From positions 384,460 to 448,459 of the forward strand of contig KV425573.1 in the NCBI GenBank assembly GCA_001632425.1: a stretch of DNA of 64,000 nt, written 5' to 3'. Made by a program: the position numbers and the translations under genes. Below are positions 9,901-21,939 of the stretch, piece after piece. Every line of letters starts with the position of its first letter. Within the stretch, counting starts at the first letter, position 1. The stretch comes from Neolentinus lepideus HHB14362 ss-1. Its lineage: Eukaryota > Basidiomycota > Agaricomycetes > Gloeophyllales > Gloeophyllaceae. Under the pieces are notes generated by a model, which saw nothing but the letters and a program-made list of their open reading frames with translations, was not told the DNA's origin and ran no database searches.

Positions 9901-12900
9901 TTTTCTAGGAAGTTCCCCCAGCTAGAAAGACTGCACCAGTAAGCGGAGGAAGGAATAATGGAGGATCACAGTACTTATTGAATGGTGAGACCGGTGCTAT
10001 TCCGGTCACACCGCAGAGTGTGATTCAGCAAGGACAATGTGTGGACTGGTCTTGTGATATAGCGTTAGGTCGTGTGACCTCTGCTGTGCATTTCCTCCTG
10101 GCTGTTACCGATCTGAGCCTATCCAGCCCATCGAAGCTCGTTACACGAATAGATCCTCCTACCCCGCATTCACGCTTTAGATGACCTCGGAGCAGATTGA
10201 CAGTTTCGATAGCCGAGACACCGGATAGCACAGTGCGTGACGTCCGTGTAACCCGTCACGTCGACGCACATTCTGAAGGTCATATTATCCACAGCAATAA
10301 ATTCATCTGCCATTCGAGCACCCTCGTATGCAAACGAGGCGTTTCTATTCACCTTCAATTCGACCCGTAAGTGAAAAAATAGCAGAATAGCAAATTGCAA
10401 ATCTCACATTCCAGCCCTGGTGAAACCTGGATCGCAAATGAAATGTACCCGTCAGTATTAGCGATGTTATGCATCATGCCCACGCAGCTCGGAAGCTATT
10501 CATCATGGATCGTACACAGATTGAAGGCGGACCAAAATACACATCATCCTGAAAGTGAGGTCCATGTCCACCAGCCTTGGGAATATGGAGACGCAGGTCA
10601 GAGCCACCAGGAGGCCCGTGACGCTGGAAAAGGGTGTCCTGAGTCGAAAGCACATGAGATCGGACACGCCACTTCCGGTGAGCACAGAGCGAAAGATACC
10701 GAGGGACATATTAATATCGGCAAAGGGACCTTAGTATGTAGGTACTCCGCAGAAACCACTGGTACATGGACGCCACCAACTTACTTCATATGATACTCGA
10801 GGTCGGATACGAGGAGGACTTCTGACCTCGTGCAATTGCCATTAAATGAACACAACACTGGGAATGAACCGGGGGGTGTTACTTTTTGTTCCGCTCAATT
10901 AAATGTAACGAAAAAGATTGGAAAAGCACGTAAGGACATTTAAAAATGAGAAATGCATTTTTTGTCCGGGATTAATACTCTGAGCGCCGCTATGGGCACG
11001 CACGAGACTGAGCAACCAGAACGGTAATGAAGTATGATAAGTATAATGAGGCCGCGCCCTGGAGGAGGCCAAGAACGCAGATCATAGAGAAAGGACCCGA
11101 GAGAACCGCAAGGCTTGGTTGCGGCTTCGTACCTACGAGCAAGTATTGAGAACACGGAAGCAGACGAGCAGCTTGTGTCGAGAGAAGTTGGACACATGCC
11201 ATAGGATCCAATCAACTCCAACTAGGGTAGGAGCTTCAGATCCCGATACTGAATGTTGCCCGCTATCTCATCGTGGATCATGGTAAACTAGACGGAAAGT
11301 GCGCGAGAATAGCGCCCATACATCTTAGAGAGGCGTTTGGCGGCATGCACGCATCGCGAAGAGCTCCTGACACGACATTCGGTCAGTACAGCTTAAGTCC
11401 GGAAGAAGGCGCACAACAGTTAAAACACCCGAGTAAAATACCCCCGATATCGTGATTGTCTAGAAACAGTACTCTAGGTCAGATATCAATCACTGCAACG
11501 CGGCGACTAGGCCGGACCGACTCACCGTTGCGCCTCCTTTCGTATCGGTTGGAACCCATGGGGTCCTGGACATATTAACGTGCTCATTCCCCGGTGGCAG
11601 TCGAGGTGAAAAGCTACGCTTGAATAATCCGATCATTTATCCGGAAATTCGACAGACGGATGTGGCTCGCGTTCCCAAGATTCGGAGGCTTTACTGAAGC
11701 ATACACCACTGTCAAGAATGGTCTTGCACCAAGGCATCTCCGTGCAGGATCGGAGTGCATTAAGTCAGGCTCGATCAAAGTAAAAATATGGTGGGCCGAT
11801 GGGCTGTTTGGGCCACCGGAACGACTTGCGATACAGCTTCCAGATGCATATGGAAAGTACCGACGATATTGTATACTTGATTTTGCCTTGCTTCATGATC
11901 ACGATCATTGACGAGCAGACAAATAGATCCTTTTTCTCAAGGATATCGACACGTTACCTATGCGATTATGCTCCGTCCCCAACGATTGCTGCTATATAAG
12001 ACTCTGGTGGAATGGACAAAATTTCAGCAGCACCGACACTGTACACCCTCATCGATATTCAGCTGACCTCGCAAAACCTTACACATTGTAGGCCGCTCCG
12101 TATAGGACTGCGCACACTCTTGCTAATCCGATGTCCCGCAGATGTGCTACAATATTATACAATACGCTGAGTATAGCTGTCGGCACCAGATAGTCACTAG
12201 GGAGCAAGTGGTAAGGTTATTCAAACGTACCAGTCGGTTAGTGAGGTTGACTTCTGAGAAGGTGGATTGCCACGCCCGCGATTGTTGCTTCAGCAGGTCT
12301 CATAGAACTGACCAACATAACTGTGTTGCGACATGCAAACAACAGTGAGTGCACGTCCTCGCCTAGCTCGCCATACGATGATGACAGTAGTGCAGACTCT
12401 TCGACGATCAACATCTCGTCATGGATGATATACCAGGGCCATGCAACGCGTGCAGGGGAAAGCCAAACGGGGCTTGAACGACGTTTGACCGGAGCTGAAA
12501 GGCACATTCCCTGTACATGTTCTGCGATAAATGGTTATGGATTCATTCTGATACGAGTGAGGGGTATACATGGCCTAACACCGACAAGGCACAACCGATT
12601 ATCAACGGATCAGTCGAGCTTGCTTTGACTTGCGAGGGATGGGCACACGTACCTACTCGCCCCCGTCACGTGGACCACAAGATTTCGATGCCTACCAAAA
12701 TAGACGTACTACGCTATAATAAAAACATGAGCAAGGAATATAGGGCTCACTAAGGTTTCATAACTCACGAGCAACTTATATGAAGGCCACGCCGCAAGAA
12801 CGTACACAACCTTCCCAATCCACGCTAGCGCATCGTACCTGCAAAGCTGCCGAAATGAACGTTGCCTGCAACATATAGGTAGTTACAACTGCAAAGTTGT

Positions 12901-12984
12901 TAGAGGTTGTTCGTGGAACGATATACACGTGCTCCGGTGTGTGTAGCGACAAGACAATCATACGATAACCGGTATGTAGAGACG
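6980..12984. other. Six-kilobase gene-poor region
   Basis: I found no gene I can support on either strand. Open frames are short (mostly 60-110 codons, one of 132 at 10395-10793), and their products show no domain, repeat or family signature I recognise. No terminal repeats, reverse transcriptase, transposase or tRNA was seen. Some minus-strand frames (for example 10503-10709 and 12238-12507) are hydrophobic, but not enough to name. It may be decayed sequence. Confidence 0.5.
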
Positions 12985-14566
12985 CTATGAGATGCCCGTA
13001 ATATCTATTGACCCTCCTGGATGGGATGCCGTGGAAGTCATGATGGTGTCGTCCACCTCACCTTCAGCATCGGCATCTCCTCTTGCCAGAAGATACATAG
13101 GGTCCATGACCTCGGCCATGGTCTCGTCTCGCTCATCTTCCTCTTCCTTGCTCATAGGGACATGCGACACCTTTACGACGTGCCACTTGTCCAGGTACGC
13201 TTCGTGAATCTGAATAATAGTAAGTTTGAGCAAATTGTTTTCATAAAAGCAAACGATCTGACATTCTGCCTCTTTTTCTTTAGAATCATCTTCCTTTCGA
13301 TGTTTTTGTAGTATGCTCCTTTACGCCTTCTCTCTGATCGCGACTCGGAGCCGTCCTCTGAGGTGTCTTGTGCGTCTCCATCATCAAGCACGAGCAAGAA
13401 CTCGTTAGGCACTTCTTGCTCGACCTTGACAACTTCATAGTCCCGCACGAAATGGAATGCTGTCGGCTAGTAGCAATAAACCGCCAGTCAGATTATCCTG
13501 TATTCACCGTTGTGCCCTTACCTCTTCCTCATCAAGAGGGGCGCGCGAACGGTCATTCCTGGCGTTGGTAAATTCAATCGCCGACTCTTCATCTTTTGTT
13601 AGGTAGTACGCTAAGAAGTGATCGCCATCCGACTCCATTGGGCGGAGAATTGCGCTGTTGAGACGAGGATCTTCAACCTGGACAATACTGTAAGGATCAA
13701 GTACAGACAGTACGGAGGTAAGCTTACGTCCACAGGTCGCTCGCCAGGTCGCTCGGAAAAGCGGAATAGGTCGTAGGCATTAGCCCATATATCCGCATCT
13801 GGGAATATTTCATAAGATTCAACAGCGGTTACGTGGGTCTTGTTAGGATGACGGAGCTGGCTCAGGTCGAATGCCTCATTTGAAGAGACAAATGATGCCT
13901 CAATATCCCGTATCTGTGCTACACGAGAAATGTCAATCGGTGCGTCAAGCTGCTTCCTACGAGATGGTCAGAACAGGGCACAGATAGAAGATGGCACTCC
14001 GTACGTCTCCTGAGACAAAGAAGCCTTGGACACTCCCTCACGACTCAAGTACTCCGTTTTCCGTAGCCATGGTACATGTGCAGCGTGGGGGGTTGAGGGC
14101 ATGGAAGAACTGGTAGGCATCTGAGTTGCGCTTGGGTCACCCAGTAAGAATTGGTCTTCAGGATCTAGCTGGGGTCGGTATTTCGGGTCCGGATTTAAAT
14201 CTGTAAGCTTCTAACTTCCATGCCTGAGCAATCTTGGATGCATAAACAGACACCGCACCTGAATCATCAACACCTTCCTCCCAAAGACACGCCCACTTCG
14301 CGAGATCCAGCGGCATTCCACATTCAGCGTCTACGATCATCGGAAGAGATGTTGCATCCGCTACAGCATTTATAAACTCTGGCTTAGTATACCGCATTGG
14401 ATTCGTTGGAATATCTAAGAGTTTGGGAGGGCATGGCGGTGCCGGCAGGGGATTGGAGTAACGAACTCTGACCAATAGGTCAAGTTTACTGACATGCCCG
14501 TTTGGGAGATATCAGTTCAGCGCAGAACATCAGATGACAGAGTACTCACCTTTTCTTAACACTCAT
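12985..14566 (-). CDS. PAF1: Paf1, subunit of the RNA polymerase II-associated Paf1 complex
   Basis: Nuclear transcription-elongation factor; the Paf1 complex supports histone H2B ubiquitination and H3 methylation during elongation. Seven exons (14550-14566, 14259-14488, 14005-14200, 13728-13956, 13522-13677, 13263-13466, 12985-13209) give 418 residues, close to yeast Paf1 (445). The start MSVKKSKLDLLVRVRYSNPL and the block PPCPPKLLDIPTNPMRY are diagnostic. LPMIVDAECGMPLDL, TEYLSREGVSK and KQLDAPIDISRVAQIRDIEA, all family-conserved, follow in order. The C-terminal third is acidic and charged. The first exon is only 17 nt. The junction 13210-13262 uses a weak donor (GTCAGA); it was chosen because it keeps frame into the DKWHVVKV(S)HVPMS block. 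No neighbour is functionally related. Confidence 0.93.
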
Positions 14567-15545
14567 CCCTGCACTCAAATGTCTGGAACTCGTCAAAAGC
14601 CACTGCTGAGTTGTACGCGCCTGTGGCTACCTGAGATGATGTTGAGGCGTGGGAACCTCGGGATGGTTTACTACTAATCTACGACCGACATTAATAAGGT
14701 CTTGCAGTCATTTAGGAGTAAGATGACATGATATTTTCTGGTACATAGAGCCATGTACACGACTAAGAACGGGCAGCGCTCATTATGCGCAGAGGAACAT
14801 AATCATTTTCTCAAAATCGAATATGGACTCGCTCCTGGGACGAGGCACAACTATGAGCAGAGCCAATCCTCAGGCCGAAATGACACATCCACGACAAGTG
14901 ATGAAAGAGCATCTTAGCAGTGAATAATACACAGGCATCGTAGGTTATACAGTATACTTCGATGATCACAAGGCTTGATACCTCGTCAGTCGACGTCCAG
15001 ACATGGTGCATAACATAGCAAGCCTTCGCGGACGTCAATATTCCAATATGGCGGAGACAGCACAGATCCCAGCCACATTACCTGTGCCAGAACGACACGG
15101 AAGCTATCGCGGTGAGCCTTTTTAGACCATTTACATTCAAGATGGTAAACTGGCCTCATGGCTTCCGGCACGCCACACAAAGAGGGAAGGTGAAGACTCC
15201 GTGCCAAAGGACCCAGCCTCGGGGCTGAATCGTGCACCGTCATCGGGGTAGCGGCGTGAAACGGAATCAGCTAGAGGCGTTAATACGGGTATTGCATAAA
15301 AGCATCCGAATGAGGATCCTGCTCGGACCCTATCTCATCCTTGATCTGGAAATAGCCTCACCTCCGCGCATATCGGTGAGAAGACAGCGACAGCAAGATT
15401 TCTGAAATACGATTAATAGTATTCTGTCTTTCTGTGTAAGACGAGCCATGCATGAAGCTACACGGCATCGAATCAGGGCATCGAAGGCCACCACTCGAAG
15501 GTATTAGCAGAAATGGCGACTGGTTAGGTCATAGCGCGTTGCCAA
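14567..15545. other. Spacer between PAF1 and the Gfo/Idh/MocA gene
   Basis: About 980 bp holding the PAF1 promoter and the 3' flank of the dehydrogenase gene. Open frames at 14811-15038 and 14986-15243 have no recognisable product. Confidence 0.5.
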
Positions 15546-17147
15546 TCAAGCCACCACAACCGTCGATGCTGGCCTGGGGCCAAGACCAGTCTACAATACA
15601 ACACATGTAAGGACCCGGACATGAGAATAGGGATACTAGAGATGCGACTCGCCTTCGTGTATACCTTCTCTATCCATTCGATATTTGCGATGGAGTCTTC
15701 CGCGCTCATCCAGTGGTGTGGCGTGCGGCCCTTCAGCTTGTCAACGAAAGCCTCGAGCTGATATCGATACCTACGACAATAGTTTCAGCAAGTCATAAGC
15801 AGTGTTATCGATAATACGACAGCTTACGTAGTCCACCACTCTTCTCCTTTCCCATTCCTTGGTTTGTAGGCCTTTTCCGTCCGGACCTTTCTGCCTTTAC
15901 CATCTCGTTTCTGTACCGTAATGTAATGATATGCCCATGCTTCGGGATAATTGAACAGTGCAATTTCACCTCCTTCGCATTCGACTCGAACTAGACAATC
16001 TGGAAAACGGGGAAGGATTTTAAATGGACCCCAGGCGGGAAGTCCGAGAGAGCACATGATAGAGCCGGATATAGAGTTAGGGAACGCAAGATGAGCTGTC
16101 GTGGTGATATCCACCAGTGAAGCCTCCGAAGACGGGGAAGCCTTCTTGAAGATAGGTGTGTCCGCCTTTGCCTCTTTCACCTCAATGGGATCTAGACCGG
16201 TGAGATAACGAACACAGCTCATAGTGTAACCTGTGGTTTGAGACGAGTAAATCCGCCGGTTCACTTACGGCGGAGATGAATTGAGAAAATTTTACTCACA
16301 TCCCATGTCCATCATTGCACCCCCGCCGAGCGAGTAATCGAACCTAATATCGCTCTCTTTCATGATCCCTCTCGGAATGGCCAGGGTCGCCGAAATACTC
16401 TTGACTCCGCCTAGTTCGCCGCTCTCGATGATCTCCTTCACCCTCTGCGTTGAAGGATGGAACCTAGAAAAATGTTAGTTATGTCAGCCCCCGAGTCCCA
16501 TTGAAAACCTGTGAAGGTACCGGTAATGAAAAGCCTCCAACAAAACAAGATTCTTCTCTTCTGCTAGCTTGAACATCCTCCGCGTCTCCTCCGCAGTGTC
16601 TGCACTAGGTTTCTCCAGGAGAACATGCTTACCGGCCGCCAGTGCTTTCATGGTCCATTCGAAATGCAGCCCATTGGGAAGCTGAGGAACGACAATAAAA
16701 GAGCTATTTTCGTGGACAGGCAGAAAATGCTTACGGGGTTGTATATAGCGTCCAATTCGGGGTCGTCAATCAGCTCTGTAAGCTATTACTATCTCGCCTT
16801 GATCCATCTCAAGGTGCAGAACACACCTTGGTACCCATTCGCACCCCCATACACCTTCGGTATGCCGTGTTTCTTCGCGAACTCCTCCGCCTTTGTATAG
16901 TTTCTGGCGGCCACTGCAAGGACGACGGCCTCAGGATGGCATTTGACGGGGTCTATCAGCGCGATCGGTGCTATTCTCGCAGCCCCTAGTATGCCGAATT
17001 TGATGGGAGGGGAATCCGGCGAGGGATCTACGCTCGGAGGGTAGAGTGCCTGATCATGGAAATCAGTTACGGCACTAAGTTCCACTTTGCAATTACGACA
17101 CTCACCTTGTACACACGACTCAGGGTGCTTACGACAGGAATCGTCAT
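15546..17147 (-). CDS. Gfo/Idh/MocA family oxidoreductase (D-xylose 1-dehydrogenase / trans-1,2-dihydrobenzene-1,2-diol dehydrogenase type)
   Basis: Predicted NAD(P)-dependent cytosolic dehydrogenase acting on a sugar or dihydrodiol. Eight exons (17106-17147, 16827-17049, 16735-16775, 16521-16681, 16300-16463, 15828-16230, 15653-15770, 15546-15590) give 398 residues, a normal length. The Rossmann start FGILGAARIAPIALI sits near residue 32. The family motif HVLLEKP, the segment LLEAFHYRFHP and the glycine-rich GGGAMMDMGCYT follow. The protein ends TKTGLGPRPASTVVVA, which matches the usual C-terminal KTGLG. The last intron (15591-15652) begins GCGAGT, so it is a GC-AG intron; without it the frame runs into an unrelated tail. 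Exact substrate is uncertain. Confidence 0.9.
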
Positions 17148-18356
17148 TGTTGGGCGTCGGAAAGATGTGGGTGCTCTGCTGCTATTAATGCCTGGGACTG
17201 CGCCAAGGCCGAGTTCCCATCTAGTTGCGTGTCTTATCGGCGCCATCAGAGGCTAGCGCTTTAGTGCCTATTGCATATTAAGGACAAAGAGGAGTGTATA
17301 TGCGCATCCGGCTTGTTCAGCAATATCGTCAAGGATGTTGGTCCATGATGGGGAGGACCTTGTGGTCTCTTGCGGTACGCGGTTCAGAGTTTTGACTTCT
17401 TGATCATCTGCGACCACGGCGTGATTAGGAGAGTCCCGTTAACAACTCCCCGGTGAGTTCTGATAACCGATTAATCCGAGGGGGCGGTCATTAACTGGGT
17501 TATTAACGCGTTATTAACTACATCGTAACCGACCTCCGCCACCTGTTGTGACAGTGGTGAGCGGTATTTTATCCACGTCAGATATCGATCTGTACAGGGA
17601 CGGTTTGTAGTCTTGGCCTGGATTCGCAGTGTGTCAGACAAACAGTCGAGTGTTGTACAAGATGGACTTCATATTGAAACAGAGGTCCATATGAGCTTTT
17701 CCCACTTGACGGTGGCTGTAGGATCATGCACCTGGGAGCAAAATATATTCTCAAGTGCATTGCACATCCAAAGTAGTCCCCACAGTGACGTCACACATAG
17801 TCTACCAGGTCTCTCGCAGGTATTCCTGAGACTGCTTATTCCGATAATCAGGAGAAGATCCTGTTATTAACTGGTTTTTAACAGGTGGTTAAAAATATAG
17901 GTTAATAACGTTGCCGTTCCGGAAGAAATTCTGCTGTAAGTTACCGGTGGTGAATAATTCATAAATTACCGATAAGTTACTAGAACAGATGTATGCAAGA
18001 TATTGTTCGCGAGTGCACAATGATGACTATCACTCAAATACGGCATTTTTATCAGACTGAAAAGAAAGTTATCAATATCCACTATAACATTTCAAACTGA
18101 TTGCATTGTTCATAAACTGTCAAAAGTGTGCCAGTGTACATGCAAGACCTCCACACTTCGAAAGCCGAATATTTGAGGACCTCAAGCTCCTACCCAGCGA
18201 CCGTTTCAAAACTCGTTAAAATTGAGCATACAACAAGTGAAAACATTGACATGAAGGGTATTATGGGTCTAGCGAATGTTCCTCCGACCGACAGTAGCAT
18301 AGAGAAGAAAGGAACTGAAGAAAATGGATGTCCCGGGTGTGCCCATCGCCTTTGGC
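17148..18356. other. Intergenic region with TTAA-rich blocks
   Basis: No supportable gene. Two clusters of TTAA-containing short repeats occur: 17461-17530 (ATTAACTGGGTTATTAACGC, then GTTATTAACTA) and 17861-17980 (GTTATTAACTGGTTTTTAAC, then GGTTAAAAATATAGGTTAAT). They share GTTATTAACT and TTAACTGG and lie about 400 bp apart. They could be ends of a small non-autonomous element or simple local repeats. Confidence 0.45.
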
Positions 18357-19679
18357 TCAAAAGTCGGGCGCCTCGCCACCATATCTCTTTGGCAGCTCCT
18401 GCGCATCAATGAAAGGCAGTAAAGCCTTCCCAATTGTATGGGGCCCGCTGCCGACGACGTTCATCTTAGCCAGAGTATTTGCACTCATGAGGGGCTTGAA
18501 AAGCCAGAAAACCCATGTCATTATGCTCGGGACATTCACGAAGAACTTTTTGTACTGTTCCAATGCATTGGTTTCGGACGCAGATGCATTGTAGGGTACA
18601 GGAAAAAAACGGCGTTAGGGTGGCACCCTCATGAGAGGAATGATAACTGCGTACGAGTAGCTCAGGGTAATGACTCCCGAAGATGTTAGTCGCCTCCGAT
18701 GCAGCGTTTTTGGAGTTCGCGTCCCGACTTCGCAGGCCGACACCTTCATAATCTGAGAGACACGTGTGGGTTCATGTACGGTTGACATAAGACGTAAAAC
18801 CGACCATGAACTTGTATCATCTGATCGGTATTCTCAAAGTCTAGGAGTAAGACGGACTTCTCCATGAACTGTACCCGCCACCTGTCAATCGCGAAATTAA
18901 CGTTCAGGGATATGCTAAGATGTGAACTCTATATACCGAATGAATCGCTGGACGTCGGAGAAGACATCCTTGGTATTGCCTCCGTAGACGTTGTATCTAA
19001 GGTAAGGTTTTGATATGATTAATCCTAATGACAATTAGACCACTTGTGAGTACGACTTACACGACTGGTCGCCCTTCCTTGTCCTTTCCGTAGATGTGGC
19101 CGACCCTCCCGAACAATTTGTCGTCAAACTGCTCTTCCATGACTTCGTCCAGCTTGAAAGACTCCCTCCATCTGAGGGTATTGACGAGCATCTCCCGTGC
19201 CTCGGAAACACTCAGGTTCCTAGGGAAAGAGTCGGAGTTCGATTGCTGTACCACTCGCCCGGTGACAATCATACCTTGCCCTGAGGAAGTTCATGAGCAC
19301 CACACTCGCTTTCGCATTCTTGGTCCCATCGGGATTCAACTCGACTCCCCACAGCTTGACTGCGGTCCCCCTGGCGTCCTTCGCGTCAGGATACGCATCT
19401 GCCAGCATCTCTGGCAATTGTTTCTATCCGCCCCATAAGCCCTATGCGCAGCGACTTGGCTGAGACAAACGACGGGAAGCTTACCCTAAACTCCTTCAAC
19501 GCCGTCCACTCCTGCTCGGTGAACTTCTCCGTCAGCGCGTTCTGCGGTTCAGGCTCTTCGGACTCTGCAGCTTTCTCCGACGGCTGTGAGGCAGGTGCGT
19601 CAAGCTGGGAGTCCTTTACCGGCACTGCAGGAACACTCTCCGCCACTGGTGAGACGGTGTCAGTCGCTTCTGAAGCCAT
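18357..19679 (-). CDS. SFH5: Sec14-like phosphatidylinositol transfer protein SFH5
   Basis: CRAL-TRIO lipid transfer protein; yeast Sfh5 is a Sec14 homologue associated with ER, plasma membrane and cytosol, and has been shown to bind heme. Seven exons (19485-19679, 19275-19423, 19061-19219, 18937-18996, 18805-18881, 18655-18752, 18357-18554) give 311 residues, near yeast Sfh5 (294). The N-terminal 55 residues are acidic and low-complexity. VKLWGVEL and VLMNFLRAR lead into NLSVSEAREMLVNTLRWRES. The SFH5-type FGRVGHIYGKDKEGRPVVYN block, a QVHDYEGVGL segment and YKKFFVNVPSIMTWVFWLFK follow, then a C-terminal YGGEAPDF. The fifth intron (18753-18804) uses a GTCGGT donor. The sixth (18555-18654) is 100 bp, longer than its neighbours. 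Confidence 0.9.
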
Positions 19680-20147
19680 GGCTCGTTGTGGGTGCGTGCA
19701 GAGTGCTGCGCAAGTTCTAACGCAAGCTTAAATACCAGCGGTGTTCCAATGACACGTAGTCCTCAGTCAAGGTTATGTCGTAGCCTTATAAGTTATGGAG
19801 GTCACCGCAGGAAGAGCAGAAGCATCACGTACGCAGCGAACGGGTCTGGGCCACGCTACATATATCCGATAAGATGGCAATTTCTGGTGTCTTCTATGCG
19901 AGTAGAGAGCAGACGTTGGTACAGGGCATAGATGAATATGCCGTCAAAACCAAGCTCAAGTATGTACAGGTTGTGGAACGAAGTGCAACACAATAATCGA
20001 GATAATAATCAACTGTGTAAGTCCTGTATATATGATAATGCGATATTGGAGGGGTATGGACGGTGATCGACGAAGGTTCATTGCGGTGTATACAAACGCT
20101 ATATATTATCTATATATTTCATCTGAAGGAACGAAGGGGAGGAAGTC
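19680..20147. other. Spacer upstream of SFH5
   Basis: About 470 bp holding the SFH5 promoter and the 3' flank of the DMT transporter. It includes an A+T-rich stretch near 20090-20125 (CTATATATTATCTATATATT). No gene seen. Confidence 0.5.
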
Positions 20148-21939
20148 CTATGCCACTACTGCTTGCTGCGAGAATCTGCGTCCGTAGGTAAACCCACTGC
20201 CCAGTGGCGGGCTCTCGGGCGGGGAGTCAACAGACGGCGGCGGAGAAGGATAAGAGTCTGTGGGAGAAGGGATAACCAAACCTGCGATGTATTTAGATGC
20301 CTGCGCCTGTGTCATCCTGCTTGGGTCGATTCTCAGAGGGGGGCGGTGAACATGCGGGAGGTGGACTTGGTCGTGATGTGAGAGCTGGCTGGAGGGTGCG
20401 AAGCCGGTGATCCTGGCGGAGGGAGGAGTGTCGGTGTCCTGGTGCTCGTAGTGCGGTGGGGGCACTACCACTGTCCGCGCCCTGTCCCGTCCGTAAGCGA
20501 CAGGCTGCGCACCCGTCACACCTTCCAGTTCACCACTCTTCTCGTCCTGAATACTCGTCGGCAGCTGCAAGTCCCTAGCAGCCTCGACTCTGCGCATCTT
20601 ATTCTCGCCCTTCTCAACCGATCCTTTGGCGCTATTGTACATCCACAGTCCCAAGAAAGTAAGGACGATACCCAGACCTTGAATAGCGTGGATAGTCTGA
20701 TTGAACCATACAATAGCAATACAGATCACCACGACTCGCTTGATGAGGGAGGCAATGGAGTACGTGACCGGGGACGTCGAGGATAGGATAATGAAAGCAA
20801 TAATGTTCTGCCCAAAGTGCACGGTGCCGTTCATGAAGAAGGAATAGGCGACCGAATGCGGCGCGGTGTGTCCTTTACTTGGGTGACCAGCGTAAACCTG
20901 CGCACCATGCTCCCGGCTCTGCGCCATCAGGGCGGGCAAATCCGTCCACAGCCATATTGGAATCATGAGCAAGAACGCCATCCCCGAGGAGTAGAGCAGC
21001 AGGTTCAGTTTGTCGAGTTTATGCGAGGTCTGGGACGATCCTGAAGGCATTATTTTCTTGAAGAATATGTTAGACGAGACAAAGACCAGCGCTGATCCAA
21101 AGGCGCACAGTAGGCCGACGAAATTTGAGAGTGACATGTCAGAGGAGCACGCTAAGATGACGCCTACAGTAAGAGGTACCAGAGAGATGTACGTCTGTGC
21201 CGAATAGCTGACGCCGAAAAGCAGGGCGTACGCAGCGACAGTGAACAGCGGAGACAGTGCCTACACAACCAGCCATCAACTTCCATCCATTCACTCCCCC
21301 ATATCACACCACACGCACCTTGATCGTATGCGTCGTGCTCACGGGGATGCGCGATATCGCCATACTCGAGAACATGTGCCCGCCGACCTGGAACATCCCC
21401 ATCGGCAGTGTCGCCGTCAAAATCTCCCTCGTCGGCCTCCGCAGCCGCGTGAACCGCACCGCAGGGGACATAAACAGCAAGCAATACCCCGCGACGAACC
21501 CAAACTGCACGAGCGTCAGCGTCACGGGGTAGCGGAACTGGTTGAGGATCGCCTTGCCCGTGTTGGACGACATCGCGGAGGACATGTACCACAGGCCGCA
21601 GAGGAGGACGAACCGCACCGTCGTGGTCGACGGCAGCGCCAGCGATGCCGGCGTCGCCTGCGTGAGCGCGCCCCTCCGCCTCGCGGTTGACAGGGGCAGC
21701 ACCTCCGCCGCAGGCAGATACCGCCCCATGGACTCCCTCAACCCAGACAGCCAACCCGGCCGCCTTTTATCGTCGGACCATGACCGCGCGTGGTGAGGGC
21801 TATTAGGTGCCAGATGGGAGTGGGCCAGCCAGTTCCCTCCATTATATCGTTGCGCGTCGTTGTAGAGTTTATCAGCCGGTCTATTCCGTTCGCCGCCTGG
21901 TAATTGCTGGACTGTTGTTGGTGCAGCGTAGCCGTTCAT
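20148..21939 (-). CDS. Triose-phosphate transporter family (drug/metabolite transporter superfamily) membrane protein
   Basis: Predicted Golgi or ER solute transporter of the TPT branch, which includes nucleotide-sugar transporters and yeast Sly41. Two exons (21319-21939 and 20148-21260, intron 21261-21318) give 577 residues. The first ~105 residues are hydrophilic. About ten hydrophobic helices follow, including FVLLCGLWYMSSAMSSNTGK and LTLVQFGFVAGYCLLFMSP, then the family-typical VSTTHTIKALSPLFTVAAYA at the exon junction. SNIFFKKIMP and the late-helix segment SPVTYSIASLIKRVVVI are also TPT hallmarks. A proline- and serine-rich cytosolic tail of roughly 150 residues extends past the last helix and makes the protein longer than the usual 350-450. 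Substrate cannot be assigned. Confidence 0.88.

Noticed and set aside
10395..10793. 132-codon frame in the gene-poor region
   Set aside because: No domain, no splice partner, no recognisable codon bias and an overlapping antisense frame of similar quality.
7000..13000. Search for CRISPR arrays, LTR pairs, reverse transcriptase or transposase signatures
   Set aside because: No regularly spaced identical repeats, no paired long terminal repeats and no catalytic motifs such as YxDD or DDE blocks were seen on either strand.
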